Assembly (NCBI GenBank): GCA_941918925.1
Contig: OW799233.1
Location: 79,549,797 to 79,613,796, forward strand
Length of the DNA stretch: 64,000 nucleotides
Direction of reading: 5' to 3'
DNA from: Phyto melanocephala
Taxonomy: Eukaryota > Arthropoda > Insecta > Diptera > Rhinophoridae
The notes below the pieces were generated by a model. The model ran no database searches and had not been told where the DNA came from. It saw nothing but the letters and a program-made list of their open reading frames with translations. The position numbers were made by a program, and so were the translations under genes. Positions 1-11,442 of the stretch are shown here, piece after piece (within the stretch, counting starts at the first letter, position 1; each line of letters begins with the position of its first letter).

Positions 1-23
1 ACTCTAACCAGTATACCACGTTT

Positions 24-1303
24 GGGGGGGGGGGGGGTGCTTTAATACCATGTGAGATAAGGCCATGATGGCTTTATTGCTCAATTGAATGGGAGATAAA
101 GCCATAATGGCCTTATTGCCCAATCATTGAGAGGTAAGGCCATATTTAAAATTTTGCGAAATGAGAGATAAAGCCATATTTTTTTTCGCAAATGAGAGAT
201 AAAGCCATATTTTTTCAGAATATTGTGACAATTATTTTTATAATTAATTAATTTTTATTCTTGTGACGCACGCAGGAAAACTTTATTCAGCGAAGCCACC
301 TGCCGCGTCCAACTGGAGGAGAAAACCCGTAAGCACGGCCGCAGGCCGCCACGCTGAAAACTTTAGAATGCGAGGCCAGATTTCAATACTTAACTTCACT
401 GTTTCCGGGAAAAGACATTTTTTTATTCTTGTGACGCACGCAGGAAAGCTTTATTCAGCGAAGCCACCTGCCGTGTTCAACTGAAGGAGAAAACCCGTAA
501 GCACGGCCGCAGGCCGCCACGCGGAAAAACTTTAGTATACGAGGCCAGATTACAATACTTAACTTTAGTGTCTCCGAGAAGACATTTTTTTACAGAATGT
601 TATTATTATTAGAATCTGGCTTCGCATACTAAAGTTTTTCCGCGTGGCGGCCTGCAACCGTGCTTACGGGTTTCCTCCTTCAGTTGAACACGGCAGGTGG
701 CTTCGCTGAATAAAGCTTTCCTGCGTGCGTCACAAGAATAAAAAAATGTCTTTTTCCGGAAACAGTGAAGTTAAGTATTGAAATCTGGCCTCGCATACTA
801 AAGTTTTTCCGCGTGGCGGCCTGCGGCCGTGCTTACGGGTTTCCTCCTTCAGTTGAACACGGCAGGTGGCTTCGCTGAATAAAGCTTTCCTGCGTGCGTC
901 ACAAGAATAAAAAAATGTCTTTTTCCGGAAACAGTGAAGTTAAGTATTGAAATCTGGCCTCGCATTCTAAAGTTTTCAGCGTGGCGGCCTGCGGCCGTGC
1001 TTACGGGTTTTCTCCTCCAGTTGGACGCGGCAGGTGGCTTCGCTGAATAAAGTTTTTCTGCGTGCGTCACAAGAATAAAAATTAATTAATTATAAAAATA
1101 ATTATAACAATATTCTGAAAAAATATGGCTTTATCTCTCATTTGCGAAAAAAAAATATGGCTTTATCTCTCATTTCGCAAAATTTTAAATATGGCCTTAC
1201 CTCTCAATGATTGGGCAATAAGGCCATTATGGCTTTATCTCCCATTGAATTGAGCAATAAAGCCATCATGGCCTTATCTCCCATGGTATTAAAGCACACC
1301 CCC
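24..1303. mobile_element. Palindromic foldback-like element with tandem internal units
   Basis: The left part (from the G-run and TGCTTTAATACCA) is repeated in reverse complement on the right, ending TGGTATTAAAGCA plus a C-run, so almost the whole 1.28 kb is one inverted repeat centred near 600. Within the arms a GC-richer unit of about 168 bp begins GTGACGCACGCAGG: two copies on the left (263 and 431) and three inverted copies on the right (ending at 733, 902 and 1070). The outer arms carry a short motif (GAGATAAAGCCAT) repeated several times. No transposase is present. The structure resembles Foldback-type or hAT-derived non-autonomous elements. I could not fix a target-site duplication, so the superfamily is open and the outer limits are approximate. 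Confidence 0.75.
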
Positions 1304-1309
1304 TTTGTA

Positions 1310-1612
1310 TGTATGTGTTGTGAAAAAAGACAAGGTGGTCGTGTTTTTTGCTTATATCTCAGTTGTTTATGTACCGATGTTTCTGATTTTCAATACCGAT
1401 CTGCTCGCGAATATTTTAATACCTCACGCTGGTCCGGCGATGTCGGAAGGCTTCAAAAACTTGATTTCAACATACACATGGATAGACTGACAGAGATTAA
1501 TCGACTCCCCTATTCAGAATATACTTTATGGGATCGAAAATGAAAATTGTAGAAGTTTCACACGGAATGACAAACCTATATATACTCTGTTTTACTGTGT
1601 GAAGGGTATAAA
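1310..1612 (-). repeat. Type C interspersed repeat, terminal fragment
   Basis: This is the reverse complement of the start of the type C repeat at 1888: it shares the CGACTCCCCTATTC, TACTTTATGGG and CGGAATGACAAAC blocks and ends GAAGGGTATAAAA. The sequence between 1613 and 1887 resembles internal parts of the type A/C repeats (TTTAGCGCCCACTT and related blocks). No gene is seen. Confidence 0.6.
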
Positions 1613-1887
1613 AAGGACTCTATATTAAAATACCTAAGTTAAACTTATTAGCAGAAACTACTTTGGCAGGCATACTTTAGCGCCCACTTCTAAGGTCATA
1701 AAACCAAAGGTGACACGCTTACTTATACGCCTACCTCTTATAGAAGGCTTTAACTTAAATTCATATAATTTCTCTATGGACAAAGTTTTTGGAAGAATAA
1801 GTGACTATGTTGAAATATTTAAGTTGAATTTATTAGCCGAAACTACATTGACACGCCTATCTTAACGCCCTGTTTTTATGTAATTTA

Positions 1888-2602
1888 TTATACCCTTCAC
1901 CTGTGGTGCACAAGGGTATATATAGCTTTGTCATTCCGTTTGTAATTTCTACAATTTTCATTTCCGACCCCATAAAGTATATATTTTCTGAAAGCTTATG
2001 AATAGAGGAGTCGATTAAGCCCTGACCGTCTGTCCGTCTATCCGTCTGCCCGTCTGTCCGTGTGTTGGTTGAAATCAACTTTTAGAAGCAACTATATGTT
2101 CCTCAGATCTGTATATGGTATCAATCTCTTGGAAATATCCAGGAATGAATCGCTATTGAAATTCAGCACAATCGCCCCATAACTTTCTGAGATATGATCA
2201 AAAAACCACGACCACCTCGTTTTTTTCACAATTACAACAACAACATACATACATACATACATGTAAAAAACATACCAAACAAAAAAAATTACAAAAAAAA
2301 AAAAATTAAAAATAAGAAAAAAATAATAAAAAAAACTACAAAAAAAAATTTTTTTAAAAATTTTTCTAAAAAAATTAAAAAAAAATATAAAAAAAAATAA
2401 TAAAATATAAATAATATATTAAATAAAATAAAATACATTTTTTTTGGCTCAGCTGGGATTCGATGCCACATTTATTCTAACGTGTACGTATGCACGTATT
2501 TTATATGGGATGAATGGTGATACAAACAATTGTTATTGCATGACTACACGTTGTGAAGGGTATATAAGATTCGGCACGGCCGAATATAGCACTGTTACTT
2601 GT
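1888..2602 (+). repeat. Type C interspersed repeat, near full length
   Basis: It starts TATACCCTTCACC and ends in a block reading GAAGGGTATATAAGATTCGG followed by CACGGCCGAATATAGC and TTACTTGT. It contains a stretch rich in CCGTCTGTCCG (2030-2065) and a long low-complexity A-rich tract (2270-2440) whose apparent reading frames are composition artefacts. The copy at 18727 has the same two ends. It has no coding capacity, and its superfamily is unknown to me. Confidence 0.65.
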
Positions 2603-3223
2603 TGCTAGTTAAATTTAAAAGCTCATAAAACAGACAGAAATAGAGGTATGAAATAAAGTGTTTTCGTATAAAGTGTTTTCGTTAATTCGTGTAATGTTTC
2701 TAAGGACCAAGATTGTGTTATAATTAAGGACTTTTTATGAAAAATATCTTTATTAATGAGCAGAAATTACTTCGACATGTCCGCTTCTTACATATTCTGC
2801 TATCAATGAAATTCAAAAGCTCATAAAAGCGATGGAACTATATGTATGTATTAGAAAATGGATTTTCGCATATGTATATGGGATTCTAATAAATTTTATT
2901 ATAATTCGTTTTATTATTTTTAATTCATTATTTCTATATTGACAAAGATTTTGGAAAAAAATAAATCTATTAAGGACTATCTATGTGAAATTCAAACATT
3001 AATTATATTATTTAAAAAGCAGGAGATGTCATGCCCACACAAAGATTATATTAGGTTTGTTCGACGTACGTTACCGCGGGAACCCGCGGGCTCCCAATTT
3101 TACCGAAAAGCGTTTCTTGTGTTGAAAATTGGGTAAATGAGAACGTTCATGAGAGAGTAATTTGTGTTTCTCTTTTTACCAGACTTTACCCGTACTTTTT
3201 TTGCATGTAAAATGGGAAAACTA
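2603..3223. other. Repeat-derived sequence without a gene
   Basis: 2610-3050 resembles degenerate interior of the type A/C repeats (AAATTTAAAAGCTCATAAAA, ACAAAGATTTTGGAA). At 3052 there is a second copy of the left end of the following MITE (TAGGTTTGTTCGACGTACG), so 3052-3222 is probably a truncated relative. No coding signal is seen. Confidence 0.4.
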
Positions 3224-3804
3224 GGTTCGTTCGAGTACTTTTACTGCACTTTGTAGTAAATGAGTAATTATTTAGTAAATTTAAAATTTTACTCTCAAAA
3301 AGAGAATTTCTCCAAAAAAGTACTCGAACAGACATTTGTAAAAATTCGTAAGATTGCAGCAACAGCTGATGGCAAATAAATAAAGTTTAATGGTAACTAT
3401 GTACATACATACATTTGTGCAAATATGTATTTAAGTATGTATACCCGCGCCAGATTCAGGCAGTTCCATTCTTTCATCTGTAGACATTGTTAACTAACTT
3501 TATTTCACAAACAATTTAAATTTGCACTTTGGTTTGGATTTTCCTTTTTTTTAATATTTTTTTCACAAATTGTATACTTTTTGTTTGTTTACTTTTGTTT
3601 GTTTACCTTTTGAATCATGTTTTTTGGTTTTGCTAAATCTTACTGCAAGAAATTTCTGCAGTAAAAATTTGCAAATACTCAGTCAAGAACTGTCACTTTT
3701 CGCTCTCTATTTGTGCTCTTATTGACTACAAATTTGTGTAAACGAACGCAATTTCGTAAAATGCAGTAAAAATGTGTTCAAATTTGTGAGTTTTCGAACG
3801 AACC
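3224..3804. mobile_element. Tc1/mariner-type MITE with TA target site
   Basis: The ends are GGTTCGTTCGAGTAC on the left and TTTTCGAACGAACC on the right, forming terminal inverted repeats flanked by TA on both sides (3222-3223 and 3805-3806). The element is 581 bp with no coding capacity. A diverged relative is recognisable near 23030-23160 through the shared GAACTGTCACT and TGTAAACAAACGCA / TGTAAACGAACGCA blocks. Confidence 0.65.
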
Positions 3805-3829
3805 TATTGTGTCACTCATAATGTAGATT

Positions 3830-4324
3830 AATTTAAGAAAATAAATTCAGTCGTGATTCAGCTCTGGTCGGGTCAAGAGTTCGCGCGTCATTGTCATTAT
3901 CTCTTAAGGGCAATCAGGCCGTCCTTTTTATCTGGCTTCGAGAGTTTCACGTCTCACTCTCGCATTGGTTAATTGCGTGGCGTCGGTTAACTGTACAAAG
4001 GTACAGTCACTCGGACTATCAATTAACCACGTGCAGATTTTTAGATATGGAGTCGAATTCGGAAATTCCAACTTCCTATACGAAGGTATAGGTCGTTTGG
4101 TAGTTGCTGGAGGAGGCTCTAGAAAAATAATTGGTGATGGCAGTATTGTCTTTTGACAAGCCAAATAATTGTCTAGTGCTAGTACACTAGAACCTCCATT
4201 GGAGTAATCTAAAGTTTAAAAAAAAAAAAATAAATTAACAGAAATAAGAGATTGTTACACTATCACAGAATATACATTATGTAGATTACTGTTAATAAAA
4301 TGTAATTAATTTTTTGCTATAAAA
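3830..4324. other. Unassigned segment, GC-richer than surroundings up to 4190
   Basis: About 3845-4160 has clearly higher GC than its neighbours and short open stretches on both strands, but no family that I recognise and no splice-flanked exon. It could be part of an old retroelement. 4190-4324 is AT-rich and without features. Confidence 0.3.
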
Positions 4325-4372
4325 GTACATATAATTGGAGGTGGGTATCAAATACAGTGCTCTTACTTGTTA
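4325..4372. repeat. Type A repeat end fragment
   Basis: GGAGGTGGGTATC followed by CAGTGCTCTTACTTGTT is the terminal signature of the type A repeat. Confidence 0.5.
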
Positions 4373-4489
4373 AGTTATTTGAAAGTCATCCTCGGGAGCC
4401 AAAAAAAACAACACTATTTCATTTATATCTTAAAGAACAGGGTGATTAAAAATTAACTTTTTATTCGCCAGTGAGATTCAGAAGAAATT

Positions 4490-5460
4490 TTCTGACAAAT
4501 GGTCAGAACCGGGTGGCAGACAGGGTGGTTTAATGTGGGGTCTGAGCAGGTCAGACGGTACCAGGTGCCTAGGCGTAAGGTCCCAAAACTGGGTCGTTCC
4601 GGTCCCATAAAATATGCATAGCACTATAATCCTCTGGGTTTTCGTGGTCCAAATAAATTGGGCAACCTTTTTAAGATCAAAAAGGTTGGTAGCTAAAGGA
4701 ACTGTATGGCTAGTTAGTGTTGCCTAGTCCGCGTATGCCGTCACTGAGCGAGATTGTTCGTTATTTACTGGTCTACTCGTGGGAACAAAATTAGTGAACT
4801 TCATATAAATAAAATCGATGGGAAAGAGGAGGGTGACGGAAATGTGTACTAATGGCGACTTAGGAAGGACAGACAGGAGGACGAATACTTCCCTAGGGGC
4901 TACTTAAGGAGAGGAGACTACTAACAGACGTACATAGTTTCATTTTGGGAAAAAGGGGACATACGGACGCAATTAGAACTGGGCGATGTTTTGGGATTAC
5001 CCATAGCTGAGACCAGCAACACGCAGTGGTTGGAAAATTCACACTGTGTTTCTGTGTTTGGACGAGGATCTGGATATTCTTGCGATATGCTGTACTTGTT
5101 CGACCTTTAGGGTGTGTTTTCCGAACAGGCTTCTCAGCCTTTTGACAGTGGAAGGAGATCTTTCAGTTGGAATACATAGTTCCGCATGATGCAGTGGCAG
5201 ACCTGACCGAGCTAAATAGCTAAAAGAGGTCCGAAGCTGTTCGCGGTGAGAGAGTGTTGGGTGGGGAAACACCGGCAGAGCGTCGTGATGTTCAAGAGAA
5301 CCTACGGGCCTAACAGTATGATCCTTGGCATAACCTCCCCTGAGGTTCGATCTTATAACTCTGTATAGAATAGAGGTACGACTGAAGTGGGCACTGATCG
5401 AACCGAAAATGAGTCAGAGAAAAACATGCCAGCTAGAACGCTAAAGCTTTTAGGACGAGC
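4490..5460 (+). mobile_element. LINE remnant, 5' region (same family as 32555)
   Basis: The segment shares a long 5' untranslated block with the LINE at 32555: GGTCTGAGC, GGTCAGACGGT, CCCAAAACTGG, GGTTTTCGTGGTCCAAATAAA, then GTTGCCTAGTCCGCGTA. Downstream (4760-5460) it keeps LINE-like, GC-richer sequence but no intact frame. The third related copy starts near 46060. It is a truncated, decayed non-LTR retrotransposon on the plus strand. Confidence 0.6.
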
Positions 5461-5461
5461 T

Positions 5462-5742
5462 GTCCTAATATACCAATTTAGCCCATTTTCAATACTAAAT
5501 CTTGTGTATAAAAAATATTCTGGCAAAATTTGAGCCCCCTAACTTTTTCGGTTCGAGTTCTATGTGCTTTCAACAGACGGACGGACATAGCTAGATCGCC
5601 ATAAAATTTAACCAGGACTCAGAAAATATATACTTTATGATGTCTAAAATGGATATTTCGATGTGTTACAAACGGAATGATAAAATGAATATACCCCTAC
5701 ACAATTTTCTTGGTGGTAAGTAGGTATAAAAATAGGTACCAC
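5462..5742. repeat. Type A repeat fragment
   Basis: It contains blocks shared with the type A copies at 13740-13930 and 50889-51130: TTTAGCCCATTTTCAATACT, AATTTGAGCCCCCTAACTTT, GACGGACGGACATAGCTAG and ATGTGTTACAAACGGAATGA. It ends at GGTATAAAA. Confidence 0.6.
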
Positions 5743-5909
5743 AAAAAATTCTATTAGGTCACCTTCTTAAAATATGGTCCGCAGAGCGGCGCTTCATTCG
5801 ATGTTGCATAAAAGGCCAGTATTTGCGTACTATGTTTTAAAGAGTGAAAAAGTAAAACTAGTGTGAATTTAATTTATGTTTAAAACAAACTGCGTTTGTA
5901 GCAAATATC

Positions 5910-5915
5910 TTTATT
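5910..5915 (-). promoter_or_regulatory. Candidate polyadenylation signal of Spc105R
   Basis: AATAAA on the minus strand, about 145 bp past the stop codon at 6060. It is the first canonical hexamer found downstream of the last exon. The 3' UTR would be about 160-170 nt. Confidence 0.5.
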
Positions 5916-6059
5916 ATTAATATGTATACAATAAATTAGTTGCAAACAAATTCGTGTCAATTCTGAGACATCTTTTTCTTTACTTTACTTAATTTAAATC
6001 TCAAAATAACATGCATGTAAATAACAAATTTACAAATGGCACACCATGCAATTAAAATG

Positions 6060-6306
6060 CTAATTTTGTTTCATGTAACTACAAGGGTTTGGCAGAAATT
6101 CTTGTAAAAAGTCTAATCCTGTTGGCAGTAAGTGAACATCTTCCCGGAAGCAATGGAGCGGTGGGGAAACAATATCTCTGAAATTTAAGTTCTTAAGATT
6201 TAACAATTGTACTATGATTTCAATTTTTTCCACATCCTTAAAATCAGTGCCAGTTCTGTTGACAATTTTACGTATATTTTTTCGCACATATACACCAAAT
6301 TCATCT
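6060..6306 (-). CDS. Spc105R: KNL1/Spc105R, last exon (exon 8 of those visible)
   Basis: This is the C-terminal exon of the minus-strand KNL1-like gene. It starts after a TTTGCAG acceptor with one nucleotide that completes an arginine codon begun in exon 7, then encodes 81 residues beginning DEFGVYVRKNIRKIV and ending CSYMKQN before a TAG stop. The conceptual segment alternates charged and hydrophobic positions, as in a folded domain, and contrasts with the Ser/Asn-rich middle of the protein. In KNL1 proteins this end carries tandem RWD domains that bind the Mis12 complex; assigning this segment to an RWD fold is inference from position. A 77-bp intron separates it from exon 7. Confidence 0.8.
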
Positions 6307-6383
6307 CTGCAAATATAAAATTAAAAATAACGAATCATTGCCTTACATAATATCTTGTTTAATTGTTTAAAAATTAATACTAC

Positions 6384-6585
6384 CTTATAATAGATGCTTG
6401 ATTAGCGAAACTAATTCGCTGTAATTTATTTCCCATTTTAATTGTATCCACACAAATTCGATCGATTGCTTGTAGCATTTTTAATATACCAAATTCACTA
6501 CCATCTTCACAAAGCATCTTAAGATCAAAAGGTAAGTTAAGTTTTAATTGAAATGCTAAAGCAAAATCAATTGGTTTCCAATTCT
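6384..6585 (-). CDS. Spc105R: KNL1/Spc105R, exon 7 of those visible
   Basis: The exon has an acceptor TTTTTTTAG at its right edge and a donor ATAAG|GTAGTA at its left edge. Read in the only open frame it gives a peptide beginning NWKPIDFALAFQLKLNLPFD and ending in RISFANQASII. The first two nucleotides complete a lysine codon from exon 6, and the last two join exon 8 as arginine, so both junctions are in phase. Length and composition suit part of a globular C-terminal domain. It lies 14.5 kb downstream of exon 6, across an intron filled with mobile elements. Confidence 0.8.
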
Positions 6586-7205
6586 CTAAAAAAATAAAAA
6601 CAGTTTTTATTATAAATAAATTTCAAAACACTTTATAAAACTAAGTTTAGATTGCAATACAAGACGTAAGGTTTCGATTTGAACGTTAGAAATATAGCAA
6701 AAATATGGTGTAAGTTTTTTATGTTAACATTTTTAATGTGAAGTAGAACCAAAGCAGACTGATTTAGAAAAAAACTCGACGAACTCGACGATTATAACCG
6801 CGCAGCTGTCAAACGTTATTATATCTACTTTTAAATTGGAGATGGCACTTGGTGTTTTCACAAAAGTAAAATATTAGCCTTATTATTTCTGTTCGTTACA
6901 TCTCCCATTTAAATAAAATACATTTTTATTTTTAATGTATTCAGGCTTGCGTTGAAATTTTCAAAATTCTTTTTTATAAAATAAATTTAATTGTGATAAT
7001 GAAAGAATATTTTAAAAAAGGTTATATTTTTGACGAAACTAGAAAATTAAAATGCATTTGCGAAACCTGTTTTATCGTCATCACTTTGTGATCGGTGATA
7101 AAGTTTTGGATGTAAATAAAAGATTTTCCAATAAGAGTGATATGATTTCTTTAAAAAAATCACACTTAAGTATTGTTAATGAAATTCAAAAGTTTTTTAT
7201 TTAAT
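6586..7205. other. Intron sequence without recognised features
   Basis: AT-rich sequence between exon 7 and the mariner fragment. I see no repeat end, exon or RNA gene here. Confidence 0.4.
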
Positions 7206-7560
7206 GTGAAGTACAATCGATACAATTAAGTTATAAATAAAACGTCATTCAAATGGCCTCCACGACTTCTTATGCGGGAAGGAACTCGATGAACCCAATT
7301 TTCGAGCACTTTTTCCACTAAATCAAGTTGTATGTCACGAACAGCACGTTCAATACTGACTTGTAAAGCTTGAAGAGCGTCTGGTTTATTTCTAAATACC
7401 AAAGGCTTCAAATAACGCCAAAAGAAATTGTTGCGATGGTCCAATAGCTTCAGTTTTTGAGTGAGAACAATAATATACGGATGCAAACCCAAATCTGCCA
7501 GGTTGTAGTTTGAGACAGTCCCAATTGTTGGGAACGTCTTGGAATCGACAAATTGCAGTC
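7206..7560 (-). pseudogene. Mariner-family transposase C-terminal fragment
   Basis: The minus-strand reading contains FFWRYLKPLVFRNKPDALQA followed by a segment ending SRIRSRGGHLNDVLF. This matches the known C-terminal layout of mariner-superfamily transposases: a [FW]WGYLK-like motif, an NKP segment, a helical region, then R-S-R-G-G-H. Only the C-terminal ~90 residues remain; the catalytic aspartates upstream are not readable. It sits inside the exon 6-7 intron of Spc105R. Confidence 0.65.
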
Positions 7561-8219
7561 TTCAGCAACCCTGCCTGAACGGCAGCAGAATTTGCATAAC
7601 TTCGAGCGGTTCTTTATTTTATTGGCACTTGAACATTATGTTAAGAAAATGTGAGCTCAAAATTTTCAACAATTCGACAAATAGCGAGCGAGCACACTTG
7701 GACGATTATTACGATCATAAAATGAAAAAAGTTCAAGAAAAGTTGCAATTGGAGAACGATTATATTTATAATAAAACTGAATAATTTGTAAACGTTGTTC
7801 TTGCGTATATCTCTCCATGATGAAATTTTAAACACTACTGAATACAATGAAAAACAAATGTAAGATCATGACATTTGTAAGGCCAAAATGTCACTTCAAA
7901 ATCATATCATCCCTATTGGAAAACCTTTTATAATTTATTTAACTTACAAGTTTTTGGTTAAATGAATTTGGGAACTGTTGCGTTACATTTTCCATATTTT
8001 TCTTACCACAACGAGCCAGAGTGAATGCCCCTACTGCGGTTCACAGTTTTTATAACCGTTTTTAACTCAACTGGAATTTTTATCTCTTATTTTCTATAAT
8101 TTATAACAAATTTTTCTGTCTTTACGTAAAACATAAAAAACATAAACATTTTAATAAAGAACGGATTTGTCTTACAATTTGGTGGTGCAAATGTTTGGTT
8201 GACAACTACAAAGGAATGA
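7561..8219. other. Intron sequence without recognised features
   Basis: AT-rich, with only short unrelated reading frames. I recognise nothing in it. Confidence 0.4.
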
Positions 8220-9030
8220 TCGCGACTCAAATCAGTGCTTTTTTATGAAGTTAAACTGGATGCCAGTGGACTTACTACCGAAACTGGATTTTAACGCGAC
8301 GGTGAGACTTCACGACGTGAGTTGTTAGGACTATAGGGAATGTGGTTAGCATTATTAGAGGCGTGGATTTTAAGCATAATCTGATTGACTTAGTACTGCA
8401 CTCCAACTCCTTTTTCTGCAGAAGATTCCTCTATGCCATCTCGGGGAAGGAAGCGGAAGACAGCTTATCTTATGGTGAAGCCGACCTGGACATATATATG
8501 TATGGGTAAAGGGGAAGTAATATCAGATAAGAGGGAGTACGAATATCAGACTACCAGATGAATGCAGCATACTTCTGCGATTAAACGGGCGACATGCTGG
8601 CTGAGGTATTATAAGGTATTGTATCAGGATTTTTATTGGAAAATCAATCACTTCTGTGGTATACTTATCTCTACTTGCAAACTTCGTATAAAATAATAAT
8701 GACTCTGTGACTAAGCGGCTTCTAGAATTTGACAGGAAAAGAATAAATGACATTTTGACTACGCTAACTGATCACTGCAGTTTTGGCAGTCATGCCAGGA
8801 GAATAGAAATACCCTATATGACTTCTGTTGAAGGTGCTTAGAGGAAGAGGAGAAACCCATATATTATTTCACTGTCCAACGCTAGAGAACATCCGAAAAA
8901 ATATTTTCTGGGCCTGCAGATAATATAGCTATCCAGAGTTGATAACACTTAGTTTTGCTGAAATTTCTACCTTTACAAGACAGTCTAGGTGTTTGGGAAA
9001 ACGACGCACTATGCTTCGTCCCATAAACAA
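8220..9030 (+). pseudogene. LINE (R1/LOA-like) ORF2 C-terminal remnant
   Basis: Around 8750-8900 the plus strand reads, with frameshifts and stops, as a C-terminal LINE segment: LTDHCSFGSHARRIEIPY followed by an acidic run. This resembles the 'GH..LG.HA.RLG' motif and Cys/His region before the end of R1/LOA-type ORF2 proteins, also seen at 33087-33359. The upstream part (8220-8740) is GC-richer and may belong to the same copy, but no domain can be read there. Confidence 0.45.
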
Positions 9031-9873
9031 AAATAAAAATAAAAAAAATTTTGTCTCATATCGCGTTTAAATACAAATTTTTTTGAAAGAAGGTATCTCA
9101 AATAAATATTTACAAAAACAATTTTTTCTGTTTGCTTTTGCCGCCACGAGAAGGCGCTAAACTCAAAAACTGGTACGAAATTTCATTTTCAAGATATATT
9201 TATAGTTAAAGGAAAATAAAGAATTTAGTATATACATATTTACAAATTCACTTTTTTATTGCTTCGAAAAACTAATTTTTTTTTGTTTGTTAAAAAATCC
9301 AAAAATTATTTAAGTGTGATGGAATTTAAAAAAGAAATTATATAAAATTAGCTTTTTTGTAAGCTTAGACTCTTATCCAACAACGTATTTAAAAATTAGT
9401 GTCTAATTTTTACCACAACTTAAAAAAATGCGTTTTTTAAATGCCTAAGTTCATGATTTTTAATATCATTGTGCAACACGATTTTATATTTTGAATGGTT
9501 AAAAAAATTAATTAATATCCTTAATAGACCAAAATTCTCGAAGGATTTTAAAAATTTAGCTCTAGTTTTTTTAAGGCCAAATTAAATTTTTAATTTGTTA
9601 AAAAGGCGTTTGGAGTAAATCAAAAAATTTATGAAATCCAATTCAGTGCTTAATGAGGTTAATAAATGTTTAGTGAAATTTGATGACGGTTTTTTTTTTC
9701 TTAGAATAAATTAAACCTCTATCTATCATGTTTAGGGCTCATTTTAGACACTTTTTTAGATATTCTTATAGAAAATAACTTAAACGTGTGCTTTAAGATT
9801 TAAAATGCCTTAAAAAATTAAAAGCTTCAGTAGGTCATAAAAAAAGTATTTCGATAACTTAATGATATACATA
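9031..9873. other. AT-rich intron sequence without recognised features
   Basis: Very AT-rich, with no open frame of note and no repeat terminus found. Confidence 0.4.
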
Positions 9874-11442
9874 CAGTACTGGTCAAAACATTTGGAACTG
9901 GGATTGAATTTATTACTTTCATTGATTTATTTTGTTCAAATAACAATAAGTTATTAAAATTTATTTTTTTTTAATATCTACATACGTTGTTTTTGTCAAA
10001 CAAATAACATTAATAACATTAAACTAAAACTACAAAAAAAATAATGACATTGGGTGTATTCATTATGCAAGTGTTCAAAACATTTGCAACTCTCAGTACT
10101 ATAACTCTTTACGAAGCAATTTATACTAGCAAATTCTAGAAAATAACGGTAACTGCAATCCTTTTTAATAATGTGAGATTCAGGCCGTTATATTTTTTAA
10201 AAAATTTGACTATAATTATTGTTCTTTAATAGTTATGACTAACTGTTGAAAGCTTTAAAATCGTCAGAATAATTTTTGTAAAAATGGCAGGAAACAAAGA
10301 CAATTTTGATTTTATATAAAAAGTATTAAATGATTTTACAAATAGACTTTCTCAAAAAGAAATTTCTATAAAGTACTCTGTTCCAAAATCAACTATTTCG
10401 CGCATTGTTTATAATAGTAACATCTATACAACCCATAAAGGTGGTAGACCCCGTGTTACAACTGTAAGAGAAGATCGGAAAATCAAGAATTTTTTACAAA
10501 ACACCTCAAAGCAGTTCCTAGAGAAGCTAAAACTGAACTTTTAATAGATGCCAATCATTCCACCATTGAAAGAAGGGCCGGATAATATGGTCTCAGAAGT
10601 TACAGATGCACATTTTTGTGTTTGTGTCAGAAAAAAACCGAAAAGCTCGCCTTGATTTTGGACGTACCCATTTAAATTGGACTCAACAGCATTGGAAGAA
10701 TGTATTGTGGTCAGACGAGTCAAAATTCAACATCCGGGGATCAGAGTCACTGTTAGACACAACTGGCACAGTAAAACACGGTGGTAGAAACATTATGGTG
10801 TGGGGGTGTTTTTTAAGAAATGGGATTGGCCCAATTCATCGCATATTTAAAACCATGACGGCCACAATCTATAGAGATCTTTTGAGTTCTGTCATGCTTC
10901 CGTATGCTGAATGGGAAATGCTACTATCATGGACCTTCCAGCACGACGACGTACCCAAACATACGGCAGGGATTGTAAAGATTGGCTGGAGGATAATAAA
11001 ATTAAAACCATGTTATGGCCGCCTCAATCTATCGATCTAAACCCGATTGAGAACATGTGGATGATTATAAAACGAAATATTGGCAATAATGTAGTCCGAA
11101 ATAGTGATGAACTTTTCACCCAGTTAGAGAAGCAGTGGAATGAATTTTTTGACGATTTTATTAAAAATCTCATTGCCTTAATGCCTAAGAGGTGTTCAAA
11201 AATTATAAAAAATAATGGCTACACTATCAAATACTGAGCAATAAAATCATTTATTGTATTTTCTGTTAATTACTTAAAGAGTTGCAAATGTTTTGAACAC
11301 CTGCATTTTGTATACATCCATTATTATTTATTCCGTTATTAATTTTTTTTATATGTTTAACAAAAAACAATGTATGAAGAACAAAATAAATCAAAGAAAA
11401 TTACAAACGCAATCCCAGTTCCAAATCTTTTAACCAGTACTG
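9874..11442 (+). mobile_element. Tc1-like DNA transposon with IR/DR ends
   Basis: The element is 1,569 bp. Its ends start CAGTACTGGT and are flanked by TA on both sides (9872-9873 and 11443-11444). The terminal inverted repeats are about 220 bp. Each holds two direct copies of a binding-site-like block: outer TCAAAACATTTGGAACT (left) with its counterpart near 11405-11435, and inner TTCAAAACATTTGCAACTCT near 10071-10093 with its counterpart at 11280-11301. This IR/DR layout is known from Tc1-like elements such as Sleeping Beauty. The transposase inside is broken. Confidence 0.9.
10284..11237 (+). pseudogene. Tc1-like DDE transposase, inactivated
   Basis: It begins MAGNKDNFDF, then hits an in-frame stop within a dozen codons. 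The downstream reading shows a helix-turn-helix (SQKEISIKYSVPKSTISRIV) and a GRPR hook, followed by the catalytic region with VLWSDESKFNI (first Asp), MVWGCF, then a frameshift near 10915-10960 around the second Asp motif (FQHDDVP). The last part reads QSIDLNPIENMWMIIKRNI, containing the Glu of a DD34E triad. The total of about 318 codons is close to the usual 340-residue size. Several frame breaks make it a pseudogene. Confidence 0.85.

Noticed and set aside
263..1070. Matching 73-codon frames on opposite strands (263-484 plus, 849-1070 minus)
   Set aside because: They are the same sequence read from the two arms of the palindrome, have no recognisable domain, and arise because the repeat unit (168 bp) is a multiple of three.
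2194..2471. Lys-rich and Phe/Leu-rich frames
   Set aside because: They lie in a poly-A/T low-complexity tract of the type C repeat.
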